Of a DNA stretch of 64,000 nt, positions 41,486 to 62,499 are shown in pieces (within the stretch, counting starts at the first letter, position 1; every line of letters starts with the position of its first letter). The position numbers and the translations under genes are program-made. The notes below the pieces were generated by a model. It saw only the letters and a program-made list of their open reading frames with translations. It had not been told where the DNA came from and searched no databases. The DNA comes from Protula sp. h YS-2021 (Eukaryota > Annelida > Polychaeta > Sabellida > Serpulidae). The DNA lies in the NCBI GenBank assembly GCA_949752745.1, contig OX457024.1, positions 109,792,219 through 109,856,218 on the forward strand. The letters run 5' to 3'.

Positions 41486-43116
41486 CCAATCAGATATATC
41501 TAACGTTTAGCTTAAGACATCGGGGATAGCAGTCCTGTTTAACGAAATGGGCACTTCTCGCGTAACCGCATCAAATTTACCCCCCCCCCCCCCCCCTCCT
41601 CTTTTGCACGCAATTTCTTCTTTGCACTCGCGTGGTAACACATGATACCAAATGCCAGCCACCACCACCACCATCCCCCCCCCCCCTCCTCTCCGGCCTT
41701 ATGGTGAAGCATCTACATTAATAACGCGCTTTGTAGCATAGTCTAACCTTGTGCCCGTGATAGTTTTATTGATCTAACGAGGGTTACAGTCAAAACGCAC
41801 TACCTGCCAAATGCACGAGATGAATGTTTGATGCATGAAGGTAACAAACAGCTCTGCTAGAAGCTCCAATCTGCTGATCAAAACCATGCATGGGTCTTTT
41901 GACATAGTAAGAGACTGACTGCGTGCAAAAGTTTCCAGTTGTCTTTGGAAGGCTTGGAAATCGGTTAGTGAAAGTAATAAATATATTCATATTATAACCA
42001 AAATTGATGGGCTTTTTTTTATAATTATAGACACTGTCATTTCTTTTTAGTTTCAGCTTCAGAAACTACATATTCTGTTTTTGTAAGTGCACCAGCAAAG
42101 ATACGCATGACATCTGCCATGACATCTGCCATGTCATCTGCCATGTCATTTTGATTGCTTTCTCGTCTCTGAATGTCGGCGATTACAGTCCAGGGTATGA
42201 ACATTCATATGACATAATGAAGACCAAACAGATAAATAAATAAATAATCTTGTTTCTCAATCCCGCGTGAACCAATAAAACAGAACAAAATGAGTTAGCT
42301 CATTAGATAAGGCTATTATTTAAAACTCAGCATTGCCCGTTTAGGGATCATTTTAAAAGGTTTTTTTTGTGAGTGCCCCCCCCCCCCTCACCCCGGAACT
42401 GTATGGCTTACGACAAACTCTTAAATCATGTGAGAGGTTTGACAATTATGGGTGTGAATTGCAATCACTACGAGTTCTTATGATTCGTTACGAGTCGTTA
42501 CGAGTTGTTAGAGGCGTTATGACATTGAATCATTTATCTGGGAAATATATAACAAGATTTTCAAATACTGATTAGACCATCTACCGGTGCAGGTAGACGG
42601 AGGCACTTAACTAAAACATATAAAGAAATGCTTCATAACATGTCGGTATAATGACTTCCGCATTGTAAGGAAAACATTTGAGAGTGTCAGCGTAACAGGG
42701 AGGGGGTGGGGGGGGGGGGGCTACTCATGTGCCAACTGCATGCATGCATGTCGATGACTTTTTAAAACAGCCGAAGTGTTAATTTTGAAATAATAACCCC
42801 ATTTTAACCAAAATGCGGAGTGAAATTCCGAAATAACTCTCCCCTTTTTGTTAGAAACTCGGAGTACAAAATGAAAATGCCACCTTTTTCACGCGATTGG
42901 CAATCCGCACGGACCGCGTCTTGCTTCAAAATTACGCTCTTTCCCCGCGTTCTTTTTTCTTGACACGTATAAGATACCAAGTGCCCCCCCCCCCCTGGGG
43001 TCAGCGATGGGTTTTGTGTTGTCTTTTTTTCAGCAAGTTTTACCAAGTTGGCACGTGAGTGGCCCCCCTTGAGGTAGGCTCTCAAATGCAAAGCGGAAAG
43101 AAGCGAAAAAACTACC
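41486..43116. other. Spacer upstream of GUSB
   Basis: No gene recognised. It holds C runs at about 41579-41597, 41678-41687 and 42377-42388, a G run at about 42700-42720, and a 12-bp tandem repeat (ATGACATCTGCC-like, four units at 42103-42150). The GUSB promoter should be in the last part; there is no clear TATA box. Confidence 0.45.
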
Positions 43117-43146
43117 CACATGATCACAATGCACATATCATGTGAC
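43117..43146. promoter_or_regulatory. Paired M-box/E-box motifs just upstream of GUSB start
   Basis: CACATGA at 43117-43123 and TCATGTGAC at 43138-43146 are the same TCATGTG core in opposite orientations, ending 5 bp before the first ATG. TCATGTG and the related CLEAR element bind MiT/TFE factors, which activate lysosomal genes in vertebrates. A link to this lysosomal gene is inference from position and motif only. Confidence 0.35.
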
Positions 43147-43151
43147 GGAAT

Positions 43152-52091
<8,940 letters not shown>

Positions 52092-52396
52092 ATACGCCAT
52101 GTTATCGTGATCACTGTAATCAGTACGAAGAGTGCTAATTAAATTTTTGCATTTCTATTCTTTGTTGTCTAAGCTTAGCTTTGCTCGAATATTTTAACAC
52201 GATATTGTAGCATCTTTTGCGTATGTTCTTGTGTTTGTATGAGGCAAATACTAACAAACTGACAAATACTCTGCTTTCTTTACACTAAATAAGGAAATGT
52301 AAAAATATTATTTTTAGATTTAGTCTTACTACAGATCAATCGTATTATAGGGAAAAGCTGGTTTAAAGTCATGTGAAAATATACATAAAACTGTAA

Positions 52397-52402
52397 AATA
52401 AA
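52397..52402 (+). promoter_or_regulatory. Probable GUSB polyadenylation signal
   Basis: AATAAA about 305 bp after the stop, the first canonical hexamer downstream, giving a 3' UTR of about 320 bp. Confidence 0.6.
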
Positions 52403-53875
52403 ATTGTTTATGTTTTATTTTTCGTTGCACAATCTGCTGATTTTACGATGTTTATTGGTGAAGTGATACTTTACACAGGGAGGGTACTGACGTCGCTTCA
52501 TTGGTTTGTGAAAAGCAGTGGAAATGTGTCATGCGTTGTAACTTGTCATGGTTCATATAAAAAATATCAATTTTAATTTGTAAAATAAATCATCAGCTTA
52601 ACTTTTTTGAGCGAGGTTGCATTCGCATCAACCTGTTGGACCCATCCATAATAATTTTCATGGAAAAATGTGCACACTCAACTATGTATTTTTCATACGT
52701 TGATTATCATCTTCGGCGGACGCAGATTTTTTTACAAGGTTCGTTATCCAGTGTCTCTTGAAAATGTCTTCTGTGTGAGCGAATCTCCTGTATTTCTAGA
52801 AGGATATCGCATACATGACCTTCTGAATATCGTAGAATTTGCGAAAATATAAATATTCAGCACAAGTTAAATGATTTCCTTCCAGTGTAACAGTCTACAA
52901 ATAGCAATCACTATGGATTATATAATATGTTGAACACTGGTTATCCGTAACAGAACTTTTGCGAGACATTACCTTTGAGCGTTGAACGGGTTCACCCTGT
53001 CGCTATTTACTATGCGATGTCAACCAACAGGCCAATCGGTGAAGGTGCACTACCAGTGATCGAATCGTACCCAACCTATCGCATACTACGATTCCAATTT
53101 ATGGGCAGATGTTTAGGTTAATTCGAGTTATGGCTTCTACGTCTGCAATATATTTTACTGAAAAAATAAATGCTTAGAAATTAAATACTTGAGCTTTAAT
53201 TTCTAAAATATCGGCTTGTTGACTACGAAGCTATCACTATGAGAGATAGAACCGGTGATAGGAATTGTACTCAGAATACATAAGAACTGATTGTCACGCT
53301 GTCTGCCAGTCATTATGTCGGAAAGGTGTAAATAAAAGAAACTGAATCAAATTAAATCTTTTAGCTGAGCGAGGTGTCACCGCGAATCGCCTATTCCATA
53401 GCAATAACATGCTATGTGGAGTTTCACCACTCACTTCCCATTACTAACAATCTTAAGTGCTCTAACACAAGCATATACAGTCTAATACTAGTTTATGCCC
53501 CCTCCTCTTGTTGTTGCACAAACACCGGCGACGTTTAACAAGCCCGATAGAGCTCAACAACGTGTGCCGACCCCTAACAGTGCCGTGTTGTACACTGTCC
53601 AAACACTATCATGACACAAGACTCTACTGTGCCGAGTCGACACAATGCCAGTCACGAGACGGGAACATTGAGGGAGAGGGTCTATTTGGCCACCTTCTTC
53701 TCGAAGGCTATCTTTCCACCGGGGTGCAGAGAAGTTCTTCAAGAAGAAGGACTATTATGAATCACTGATTCATCAATTATGAAAATTAGATAATGTATCG
53801 GTTGTGTATTCTTGCATAGAGTGACCCAACAGCCAACCCTCAACATATCACACATTGATACATCACTAGAACTGC
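52403..53875. other. Unassigned spacer after GUSB
   Basis: No gene or repeat family recognised. Reading frames of 60-86 codons have no known domain and overlap on both strands. The 3' end of the DIRS-like element may reach into the right part, but I found no terminal repeat. Confidence 0.35.
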
Positions 53876-53999
53876 ACAAAGAATGTGCTACGTATCTGAC
53901 CTGATAGGCCTTAACTGACAATTTTTTCGCATTACATCATCAGGTTCTTTCAAGATATCGTCATATGCTAAAAGCACAACCTTCTTTATGTTGTTAGAT

Positions 54000-54560
54000 A
54001 CAGATGCTTTAAAAAGCTTTGCTATAAAACAATGTAGCGGGACACGGCATAGCGATGCAGTTTGCTTAAACGTACCTAAGCCCTTGGTCACAATATCCGT
54101 CTTGCCTGGAAACGACGGTAATTTTTTTAGGACCGCCGCTGCTTGTCCGACCCCAAAGCCACGAAGAAAAGACACTTCAGTGGAAGTAATTTCTCTGTAG
54201 TGAAAGAGTGACTGAAGAGTGAAGAAATGAGATATTTCGACACCAGAGATAAGTTGGTTCTGTCGGATAGGGAACGCTCCAGTTGAAAAGACCTGAGTAA
54301 ATCCAATAATCCATCACAGTCAGATAAGTCATAGCAAGGCGAGCGTTAGAGTATAAGCATGAGAGCTGACTGATATGTCATAATCGACATAACTGAAATT
54401 TCCTGACTAAAGAAAGGTAAAGAAAAAAGTCGTAACCGCCACTGTCATGGATGTCACAGAATCGATACCTCTTTCAAAGCACCATACCTCGAAAAGCTGT
54501 CTATGCGACAAAAAACCTTATTCGTAGAATCCCTAGGGATTGTCTCCATTCTCTGTATTA
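54000..54560 (-). pseudogene. DIRS-like tyrosine recombinase remnant
   Basis: On the - strand: LFEVWCFERGIDSV near 54450 (SAM-like N-terminal part), SSHAYTLTLAL near 54350, then GLLDLLRSFQLERSLSDRTN, SLVSKYLISSLF and LLPLKCLFFVALGSDKQRRS near 54150, where the DIRS family normally has LASGRRRSE with the first catalytic Arg. The distal HxxR and Tyr motifs are not visible. Confidence 0.7.
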
Positions 54561-54649
54561 CCCTGCTGGAAAAATCTTAATAAAGGAAAACTGATGCATC
54601 ACTGATTGAGATGAAATAATCAAGGATTTGTGTGGCAACACTCTTAATC

Positions 54650-55579
54650 AGGGTGTCGCAGAATGATATACTCCATGACAATTCAGGGATTCCTCACGTA
54701 CGGTAATCGCATCAACAAAGGAAATTACGACAGTTCTGGTAGATCCATAGCCACGAGCAAGAGATGTTTTCGTCTCTGCTCCCAAATCTTCATGAGAACT
54801 TTCTGCATTAGCAAGGGCGCCGAAAACACGAACCACACTACTGGCAGCTTACGGCACACTAACACATTGACCCTGCTAAGTCCGAACACGTAGAAATGCA
54901 CTCTGGGAGACGACGATTGACGGTTCGCAAAGACGTAGACCTTAGGAGGCCCCCTTATCGATTGGCATACAATCCACTGAAAAGTGAAATCAGTCAAAGC
55001 CCACTCTGTCTGATTTCTGCCTGTTTTCCTATTCTGGTCGCAAAATCGAACATTAAGCCTGTCTGTGATGTGTGATGCTTGAATGATAAAATGTGTGACC
55101 AGCGCGCAAGAGAACCTGTTTAGAGAGCCGACACAACATCGGTGAGCACGTGTCACTCTGCTTGGACAAATATGAGGCCACCGTCTGATTGTCCACTAGG
55201 AATTGAACCACATAACCACTTGCTGAACCACGTGGTGAAAAGCAAGTAAAACCAGATTTCAGTTCCAACAAGTTGATCAGACAAGACCACCTTGTCAGTG
55301 GACTTGAAACTCATACTGTTGCAAGGTGCATTGCCCCAGTCGATGATCTGGTGACCTGTCAAGACGCAACGCCCTAACAACAACACCCTGCAACTTACGA
55401 AAATGCGATCTGCTCAAACCCGTTTTCTCTGTAGCAACTAACAAGCCCAAGAGAGACTCCAGTAGCAAAACCCGAGACTTGGGAGTAAGCATGACTCGAA
55501 AAACCAGTGTTGACAACTTTTTAATGCCATTTTGATTGGGAAACGCCTTGGCCCTTACGAAATCCAAAAGGTCGCCCAA
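54650..55579 (-). pseudogene. DIRS-like RNase H and C-terminal domain remnant
   Basis: On the - strand: SLLGLLVATEKTGLSRSHFR near 55430, the RNase H stretch FLVDNQTVASYLSKQ near 55190, ASHITDRLNV near 55070, then NQTEWALTDFTFQWI and PPKVYVFANRQ, ending in KHLLLVAMDLP near 54745. Order and motifs match the DIRS RNase H and the adjoining domain. At least two frameshifts. Confidence 0.78.
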
Positions 55580-56240
55580 AAGCTCTGCTGAACCGGTACC
55601 AACTTAGTGTTCTTATAATTGACCAAAAGACAGCACGCACAGCACTACTTGACCAACATGACGAACTGAGAAAGGAGGACGTCCCTGTCCCTGGTTACCA
55701 GCAGCCAATCGTCGAGATATTGAAAAATGAGCAATCCAACTCTTTTGATTACCTTGGGGGTACCGAAAGGATCCTATCGACAACCCGAATAAGAGGGCGA
55801 GAAACCAATAAAGTGAACTTCTTACCTTGAAGCCCAGACAACGACGAGCGGATTTGAACATCGGGCTATGAAGGTAAACATTACAGAGATACATCACGAT
55901 TGCCAATATACCCTAACTTAGTGTAGATTTGATGATATGAGGAGTGTTCATCTTGAAGGTCTTGAGATGTAAGAATTGTCTCGATTGACAAATCCTTGAG
56001 TACCCAAAGACATCCTTTCTACAGCTATTTTGTCTAACAGTTCTCAATATCTAACACCAGCCGCTTGTCTGGTAGCTCACACATGACTAAAGAAGGATCG
56101 GTAAGCTTGTGCACTGGGGGAAAATTCAGTGATCCGACCTGTCCCTTGCAAAAGGTAAGAGTTGCCTCCATCGCAACCAGCGGACTAACTGTTTGGAAGC
56201 CCCGAGCGATTATCATCTTCGTCCTTTGTCCGGCACATTT
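55580..56240 (-). pseudogene. DIRS-like reverse transcriptase remnant
   Basis: Recognisable pieces in order on the - strand: GSLNFPPVHKLTDPSLVM and LPDKRLVLDI (template grip region), VYLHSPMFKSARRCLGF then LALLFGLSIGS (motif B area), and FQYLDDWLLVTRDRD, with YLDD encoded at 55708-55719. YLDDWL is typical of DIRS/Ngaro reverse transcriptases. Several frame changes separate the pieces, so no product can be made. Confidence 0.8.
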
Positions 56241-56330
56241 GCACTTGATTTGCCCACTGGAGAAACCAGTTATTCATAAAAACTTAAGTCTCTGGACCAG
56301 ATCGCTGTGATATTTTGGCTGCTGCTACCT

Positions 56331-58250
56331 CTGTTTTGAATATTGGTATATATAAGCTTTTACGTGCAGGAGTCTGGACGGCAGCAGACGCCACTACTGG
56401 CATGGCTTCAGAGCTTGCAAAAACTGTAGTTCTCCACACTGTCTGCAACACATTGGCTGCTCAAGGTGCCGTGGATAGACCTACAAAATCTTCCTCGGCA
56501 GCGGCTGTGACAGAGCAGCGAGACATAGAGTCTCTGAAAAGAAAGTCAGTAGACGCCAAATCAGTGGTAGAAGAACCTTCGCAGTCTTCTTGAAAGTTGT
56601 CTATGCCTGGAGGAATGGGTGTACGTACAGGTCGTAAAGGCCTGTAGTCCTTCGGCGTCATTATGAAGAGTGGCAAAGCCTGATAGTCCGCCGTCACGGG
56701 TGCGCCAGTCGACAACATGCGTAACATGTGGCAGAGCATGCGTAGTAACTGGTGATGGCGAGGTATCGACAATTTTCGTTCAAAGCGTGATAAAATTTTC
56801 CCTGTTCTTTTTCACCAGACACCGACGTAATTGCAGCATAGCTATCGGGTGATCATCTCACAATGTGTGTCCCTACCTCCAACGTAACATCCACCTGAAA
56901 GAGATCAACGAAATATCTTCCGGTCGACAACAAAGTGACTGCAGCCACAGAAAATGGCAACGGTTTGAATCTGGGCTTCTTTGATGTAATTAAACAATCT
57001 CTATCCAGTTTGCCAAAGTAATCACGCCCTTTGGACCGCATGCAACAAGGAGAAGAGTTAATACTCAAGTGTTTACTCTGGTCTCAGTAATTGCCAAAAC
57101 ACGAGGGTGTATGCCCCTGTGACGCAAACATGCCGTGTACCTCGTGTGTGGATCACAGAACCGCTTGATAAGAGCACAGGAGTCCGGGATCAACTTTTGG
57201 TCAGCAGCAGAAAGGAAGGCAAGCACATAAGCAAGTAATCACAACTTGTGTCCATACAAAACCATAAAAATAAAATACAACACGACTTACCCACTTGCAT
57301 CAAAACATTAAAGAGAGTGATATGTAGTCCACACGGCAAGACCAACATGTGATGGAGACGTTGCACAGGACAGCCGTGACATGCACGACCCTACACACCA
57401 ACGTAACCCGCTACCGCAGCAGGTGACACGTGATCGAGTCGCTTCACACCCGACCCGGCGCAGTGTGAACCGGTCACAGTCACGGTCTGCGACGAAGAAT
57501 CGCCACAGTTAGGACTCGTCACATGCACGACCCGATTCAGCAGCGACCCATTACATGATCGACCCGTCACTGACAGTGATGACCCGTGACAGTGATGACC
57601 CGTTACATGTGACAGCTGTGAACCGTCACAGATCGACCCGTGCAGACTCAGGCACTATGTCACATGTGCGACGCATTGTGATAGAGGCAGTCCTTGAAAT
57701 GGTCCATCTGCCATCGCCACAGGTTGTGGCTAACACGGCCGCTCGGCGCATAGCGACCGATCACCTGATCGTAACATACACGAGTAGGCACATCCACGAG
57801 ACAATTGACATTACAACGACTGTGACAGTGCCCAGTCGTGAGAGCAGGGTACAAGTAAGCACAGACGCCAGTGTCACGGATCGCTGATGTCACGATATCG
57901 ACCCATGCTCAATCACATGACCGTACCTGTGTCGATGACAAAACCAGATGTACATGTATTTCACGCGAAAAATGGCTCAGCAAACACCGACCCTACTGAA
58001 GATACACACCCGTTGGTAAAGCCAAGGGGAAACCCGTGCACTGATATAAGAACGATGCATTAACGCTAGCGCTGATGCAACGATCCGAAATAATACACAC
58101 GCTACAGATATGCCGCCGCTGTGACAACCACGTGGGCTATTCTAGAGTTGTGCCAGAGACTGTAGCAAGCGAATCCACTACTCGACACCGTGTCAAGTCT
58201 CCGCAAAGAAAACCGGTCTGACAAAATCCAGAACTAGTACGTGTACTCAT
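56331..58250. other. Possible 5' part of the DIRS element; GACCCGTCAC-rich DNA
   Basis: No conserved domain recognised. If the element continues, its gag-like frame would lie here on the - strand (for example around 56770-56460), but nothing identifies it. From 57360 to 57650 the short motif GACCCG(T/A) with GTCAC/GTGAC recurs about ten times, often as near-palindromes; the + strand frame of 110 codons at 57555-57887 is likely a product of that simple structure. Confidence 0.35.
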
Positions 58251-58252
58251 GG

Positions 58253-60970
58253 TTTTAGCAATGGTTAACACCTGACAATTCTCCCCAATGGCTTTTTCTT
58301 ATGACTTCTTCCACATATATTACTCTTGCTCGTTCTTGCTTTGTTTAAGCTAAAACCTTTCTGTAAGTCTGTGTGCCTTTGTATGTCTTTGGTAGTTTTC
58401 TGCAAATGGCACATATAATTTTCTATATAACCAAAGGTGAAGTGAAAAACGAACAAAGACGAGACTGAAATTTGGGTTAGATAAAAAATAATAATTTACT
58501 TCACTTGTCAGCGAATTGCCAACGTTTTACATTACATCTAAGAAGGTGTTAGGTTGTAGGTTTGGCTATAATGGCAATGCACTCGTTACTTGTATTGTAA
58601 AATGTGTGTCGGGTGGGCAGTGTTGCCACATCACACCTTTTAAAAAGTATTATACTTTTTGTTATTTTGAAAATTCCAAAAATCATGATTTTTTCACTGG
58701 AAATATTTTTATGCTTTTTAGACCAGCTGACTTCGTCTGGTTTATCTTATCAGATCAGTAAGGGAGGTATTCGTCGTTGTAGGCAGATGTGTGCATATGC
58801 ACGTATGTAAACTTTTACTTAAAATGCTTCTTATTCCTCAGTTTTGATCGGATTCCTTTCAAATTTACCCCCAATTTTCTCCAGTTTGGATTCTCTTAAA
58901 CGTTTAACGTTTTTGGTTGCCAGCTCTTAAAATATTTTTTCTCCCAAAATTTAGAAAGCATTTTTTTCAATTATGCATGATCGTTCCCTAGACGGTTCTC
59001 TATTGAAAAATGTTTTTTGGCAATCCGTTGTAAATCGGCCAAATGAAGGGCATTTAAAACTATTTGGCAGCCAATTTCACAATGTTTTTCTCCCGGAATT
59101 GTGATCGGATTGTCATCAAATTTTCAAAATCAACGCTGGAATAAATTCGTTAGATTCAGTCTCATTGAAATATATCGAGTATCAAAAAGCATTGAAATGT
59201 CGTTAGTTTAGTTTACTGCGAGACTCGTTTTGTCTAGTGCCATATATCGACAAGCATGGAACAAAACAAACCCAAATTTACTTAATGTTTTATTATTTAA
59301 AATACTAGAGTTTTCTGATGTGGTATTTCACCTGCACAAACCATATCGATTACTGCAACCACAGACGCCGAGCTTCTGAAGCCGGAGAGAGCGCTGTGTA
59401 GCACCGACGAGCCGCTAATATCCAGCAACAATGCAGGTCCTCTACAACCAGTCCTAGTGATTACCCCCCACCCCCTCGTGGTCTGTTCATGCTGATTATT
59501 TTGTCATTATTCTTGATGATTTTAGCAATGTTATACTCCTGATAATCCTCCCTATTGGCTTTTTCGTTGTGATTTCTTCCACATATATTCCTCTTGCACG
59601 TTCTTGCTTTGTTTAAACTAAAAGCCCTTTCTGTAAGTCTGTATGACTTTGGTAATTTTCTGCAAATGGCACATTTATTTTGACTTCACTTGTCAGCGAA
59701 TTGCCAACGGTTTACATTACATAAACGAAGGCGTTATGTTTTAGGTTTGGCTATACACTCGATACTTGCATGTGCAAAATGTATGTCGGGCGGGCAGTGT
59801 TGCCACATCATACTTTCTAAAAAGCATTACACTTTTGTAATTCCAAAATTCATGCTTTTTTTACCGTAAATATTGTTTACGCTTTTTAGACCGGCAGACT
59901 TCGTCCGATTTATCTTATCACATCACTAGAGGTGTTATCCGTCGTCTGTATGCACGTGTTTACGTAAGTACGTATGTAAACTTTTACTTAAAATGCTTCT
60001 TATTCCTCAGTTTTGATCGGATTCCTTTCATATTTTTCACGAATATTATCCAGTTAAGTCTCTCTTAAAAATTATTTTTTCGGTGATCCTTTAGAAATTG
60101 GCCAAATGGAGGCCATTTAAATTTTTTGGTTACCAGTTTTCAAAATACTTTTTCTCCCATAATCTAGACAGAATGTCTTTTCACTTTTGCGCGATTATTG
60201 CCTAGACGTTTCTATTAAAAATTATTTTCTTTGGCAATCCGCTGTAAATTGACCAAATGAAGGGCATTTATAGCTATTTGCTTGCCAATTTCACACTGCT
60301 TTTTCTCCCATAATTGTGATTGGATTGCATAACTGTTTACAAAGATAGCTTCCCTTGAAAAAATATACTTTTTTGGCCATCCACTAAAAATTGATTAAAT
60401 TAGGTGCATTTTTAAATTATTTAGTAGTCAATTCTCAAATTGCTTCTCCGACAATTTTGATGGTATTGCCTTCCAATTTTGCGTTGATATTTATTAGCAA
60501 GATCACTCATGAAGAATTACTTTTTTTGGCGATTCACCAAAAATTGGCTAAATGGGTGACATTTTCAAAATGCCTTTTCTCCCAGAGGGTTGATCGGATT
60601 TCTTTTCCAATTTTAAGCGATTGTTTCGTAGATAGTTTTCTCTTGAAAAATACTTTTTTTATCGATCAGCCAAAAATTGGCTAAATAAGGGGCATTTATA
60701 ATGGTTAGTAAGCAATTCTCAAAATACTTCTACTTCCACAATTTGAATTAAAATACCTTTAAATTTAGTAGGAATTTTACTGGGTAGGGCTCTCTTGAAA
60801 TTGTTTGGTGATCCACCAAAATAGTTTCCAAATAAGAAGCATTTTCAAAATGTTTTAGCTAATTTTCCAAAGATTTTTCCTTTCACAATTTTGATCGGAT
60901 TGCCTTCAAACTTTGTTTAAATGTTTATAATGCTGTACTCTCTTGTTCAATAGTCGGCTCTCACTTACAA
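58253..60970 (+). repeat. Tandem-duplicated block of the CAGTGTTGCCAC element family
   Basis: 58253-59070 (TCTTCCACATATATT, CGTTCTTGCTTTGTTTAA, TTTCTGTAAGTCTGT, GCAGTGTTGCCACATCA at 58619) is repeated at about 59520-60300 (the same landmark at 59797), about 1.2 kb apart and moderately diverged. Both contain, and 60300-60960 continues, diverged units of about 150-160 bp with TTTTGATCGGATT(C/G)CCTT, GGCGATCC(G/A)C(C/T)AAAAATTGG and AAATG(A/G)GGGGCATTT. These also occur at 12400-12560 inside the 9902-12954 element. No opposite terminus found. Confidence 0.7.
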
Positions 60971-61860
60971 TTGAAGGGTTCCGTGCACAAACCTGTTATG
61001 TAGGGTTAACAGCACTCGAGAAAATCGCTCTTAAAGTTCGGAAAACTGCAAAATTTTAATTTTTAGTCTGTGATTGTTATTGTCTGACCGATTTTAATAA
61101 ATGAGGTATCTCCAGATTTGTCACTGCTTGAAAAACACGATAAGCTATAAAAATGCAATATTTACGTGTAAATGTGCCAGAAAACCAAGAAAAACTAAAA
61201 AAATTAACATGGTATTACGGCTTAGCATTCACAATGAAAATGTCGTTCAGGGTGCACAATCCTGTTATTCCGACTTAACATGTAAACAAATGTTCAGATA
61301 ACATGTTAAACGCCTGTTTTAGTTAGGGTTCAAACGCATGCATATTTGTATGCATGACCGGAAGTAACGCTGTTTTACATGAGTCGCCCCACAAATAAAA
61401 AAAATAATGATTTCAATTTACTCGAAAACATGTTAGACACGTATTAGACATTTAAAAGGCATATTTTGGGAAAATAATCATATTCATTCTATAGTAACGT
61501 TACTTTACTACCACCCCCCTCTCCCCACCCCCAAACATGCAAGTTAAGTAAATTTTTATATCTGTTTCCCGGAGTTTTAATGCGTACAGCCCCCGCCCCC
61601 CATCACTGGCCAGAATCAAGGACCGACAAACAGTTAATTCTTATAGTTAATTCTAATACAGTGGAACCCTTTAATCCGACATCGTGGGAACGATCAATTT
61701 ACGTCGGTTTATCCAACATAATTTTAATGCAAAACTGGACCGAAATTCGCACAGCGAATTAGACTCCACTTGGAATGATAACTTAAAACGGAAGGTAGAT
61801 GAGATTGCTATTTGTTAACAATTTGCACATGTCTGTATGTAGAACATCCTCCTAAATACT
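60971..61860. other. Unassigned spacer; possible Tigger-like terminus
   Basis: No gene recognised. CAGTGGAACCCTTTAATCCG at 61662-61681 and TCGGTTTATCCAACATAA at 61703-61720 resemble termini of pogo/Tigger-type elements, but a matching far end is not evident. Confidence 0.35.
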
Positions 61861-62470
61861 ACAAGCTATACCGGTAAGGTCAAGGTAAAAAATTTTTTAT
61901 CAGGTGCTCCACTACAGATGAAACTCCATACAAGTGCGAAGTTTGACTGGTCTAGCTTCAGCTGTCTTGGAGGAGATGTGAGGAAACCGATTGCTTTATC
62001 TTTGACCGTTTTCGAGATAAAGGCCAACTTCCGGTTTGGGGCTCGAAAGTGACCTGGAGGTCAAGGACACCGGAAGTTATACCTTACGTAACGTCGTATG
62101 GGGGTTGGAGGCCGAAAATGAGGTCAAAATTGATCTATCTCTTACCGCTTTCGAGATAAATCATTGTTTTCTTAAATAACGTTTTTCACGATTTGACCTT
62201 GACCATCAAGGTCAAGATCAAAAATTGCTAACGAGTGCCTCAGATCACATCGTCCTTTAATATGTGCCAAGTTTGGCTTTTCTAGCTTCAACGGCCTTGC
62301 AGTAAATGATTGACCTTTTTCGCGATTTGACCTTGACCAGTAAGGTTAAAGTCAAAAATTTTTATCAGGTGCACCACTTCAGATGGCCCTCCATACATGA
62401 GCCAAGTTTGGTTGGTCTAACTTCAGAGGTCTTGGAGGTGTTGTCTGGAAACCGATTCGGCGGAAGAAGA
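61861..62470 (+). repeat. AAGGTCAAGGT-rich tandem repeat
   Basis: Units of about 150-200 bp with (A/T)AAGGTCAAGGTCAA(A/G)-type motifs, CCA(A/G)GTTTG(G/A)(C/T)TGGTCTAGCTTCA and TTTTATCAGGTGC(T/A)CCAC; starts near 61876, 62060, 62194 and 62325. It includes TGACCTTGA-CCA-TCAAGGTCA at 62194-62214. A dispersed repeat family, not a gene. Confidence 0.65.
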
Positions 62471-62499
62471 AAAAAAATAAAACAAGTGTGTCCAAGGAC

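Larger units (their letters stand above)
53876..56330 (-). mobile_element. Decayed DIRS-type (tyrosine recombinase) retrotransposon
   Basis: On the - strand, three domains lie in the DIRS order: reverse transcriptase (about 56240-55580), RNase H plus the conserved C-terminal extension (about 55580-54650) and tyrosine recombinase (about 54560-54000). Each is broken by frameshifts and stops. DIRS elements insert through a recombinase and lack an aspartic protease and DDE integrase; none of those is seen. I could not find the characteristic split or inverted terminal repeats, so the ends are approximate. Confidence 0.8.

Noticed and set aside
57555..57887. 110-codon + strand frame.
   Set aside because: Lies in GACCCGTCAC-rich DNA next to a - strand retroelement; no recognisable domain.
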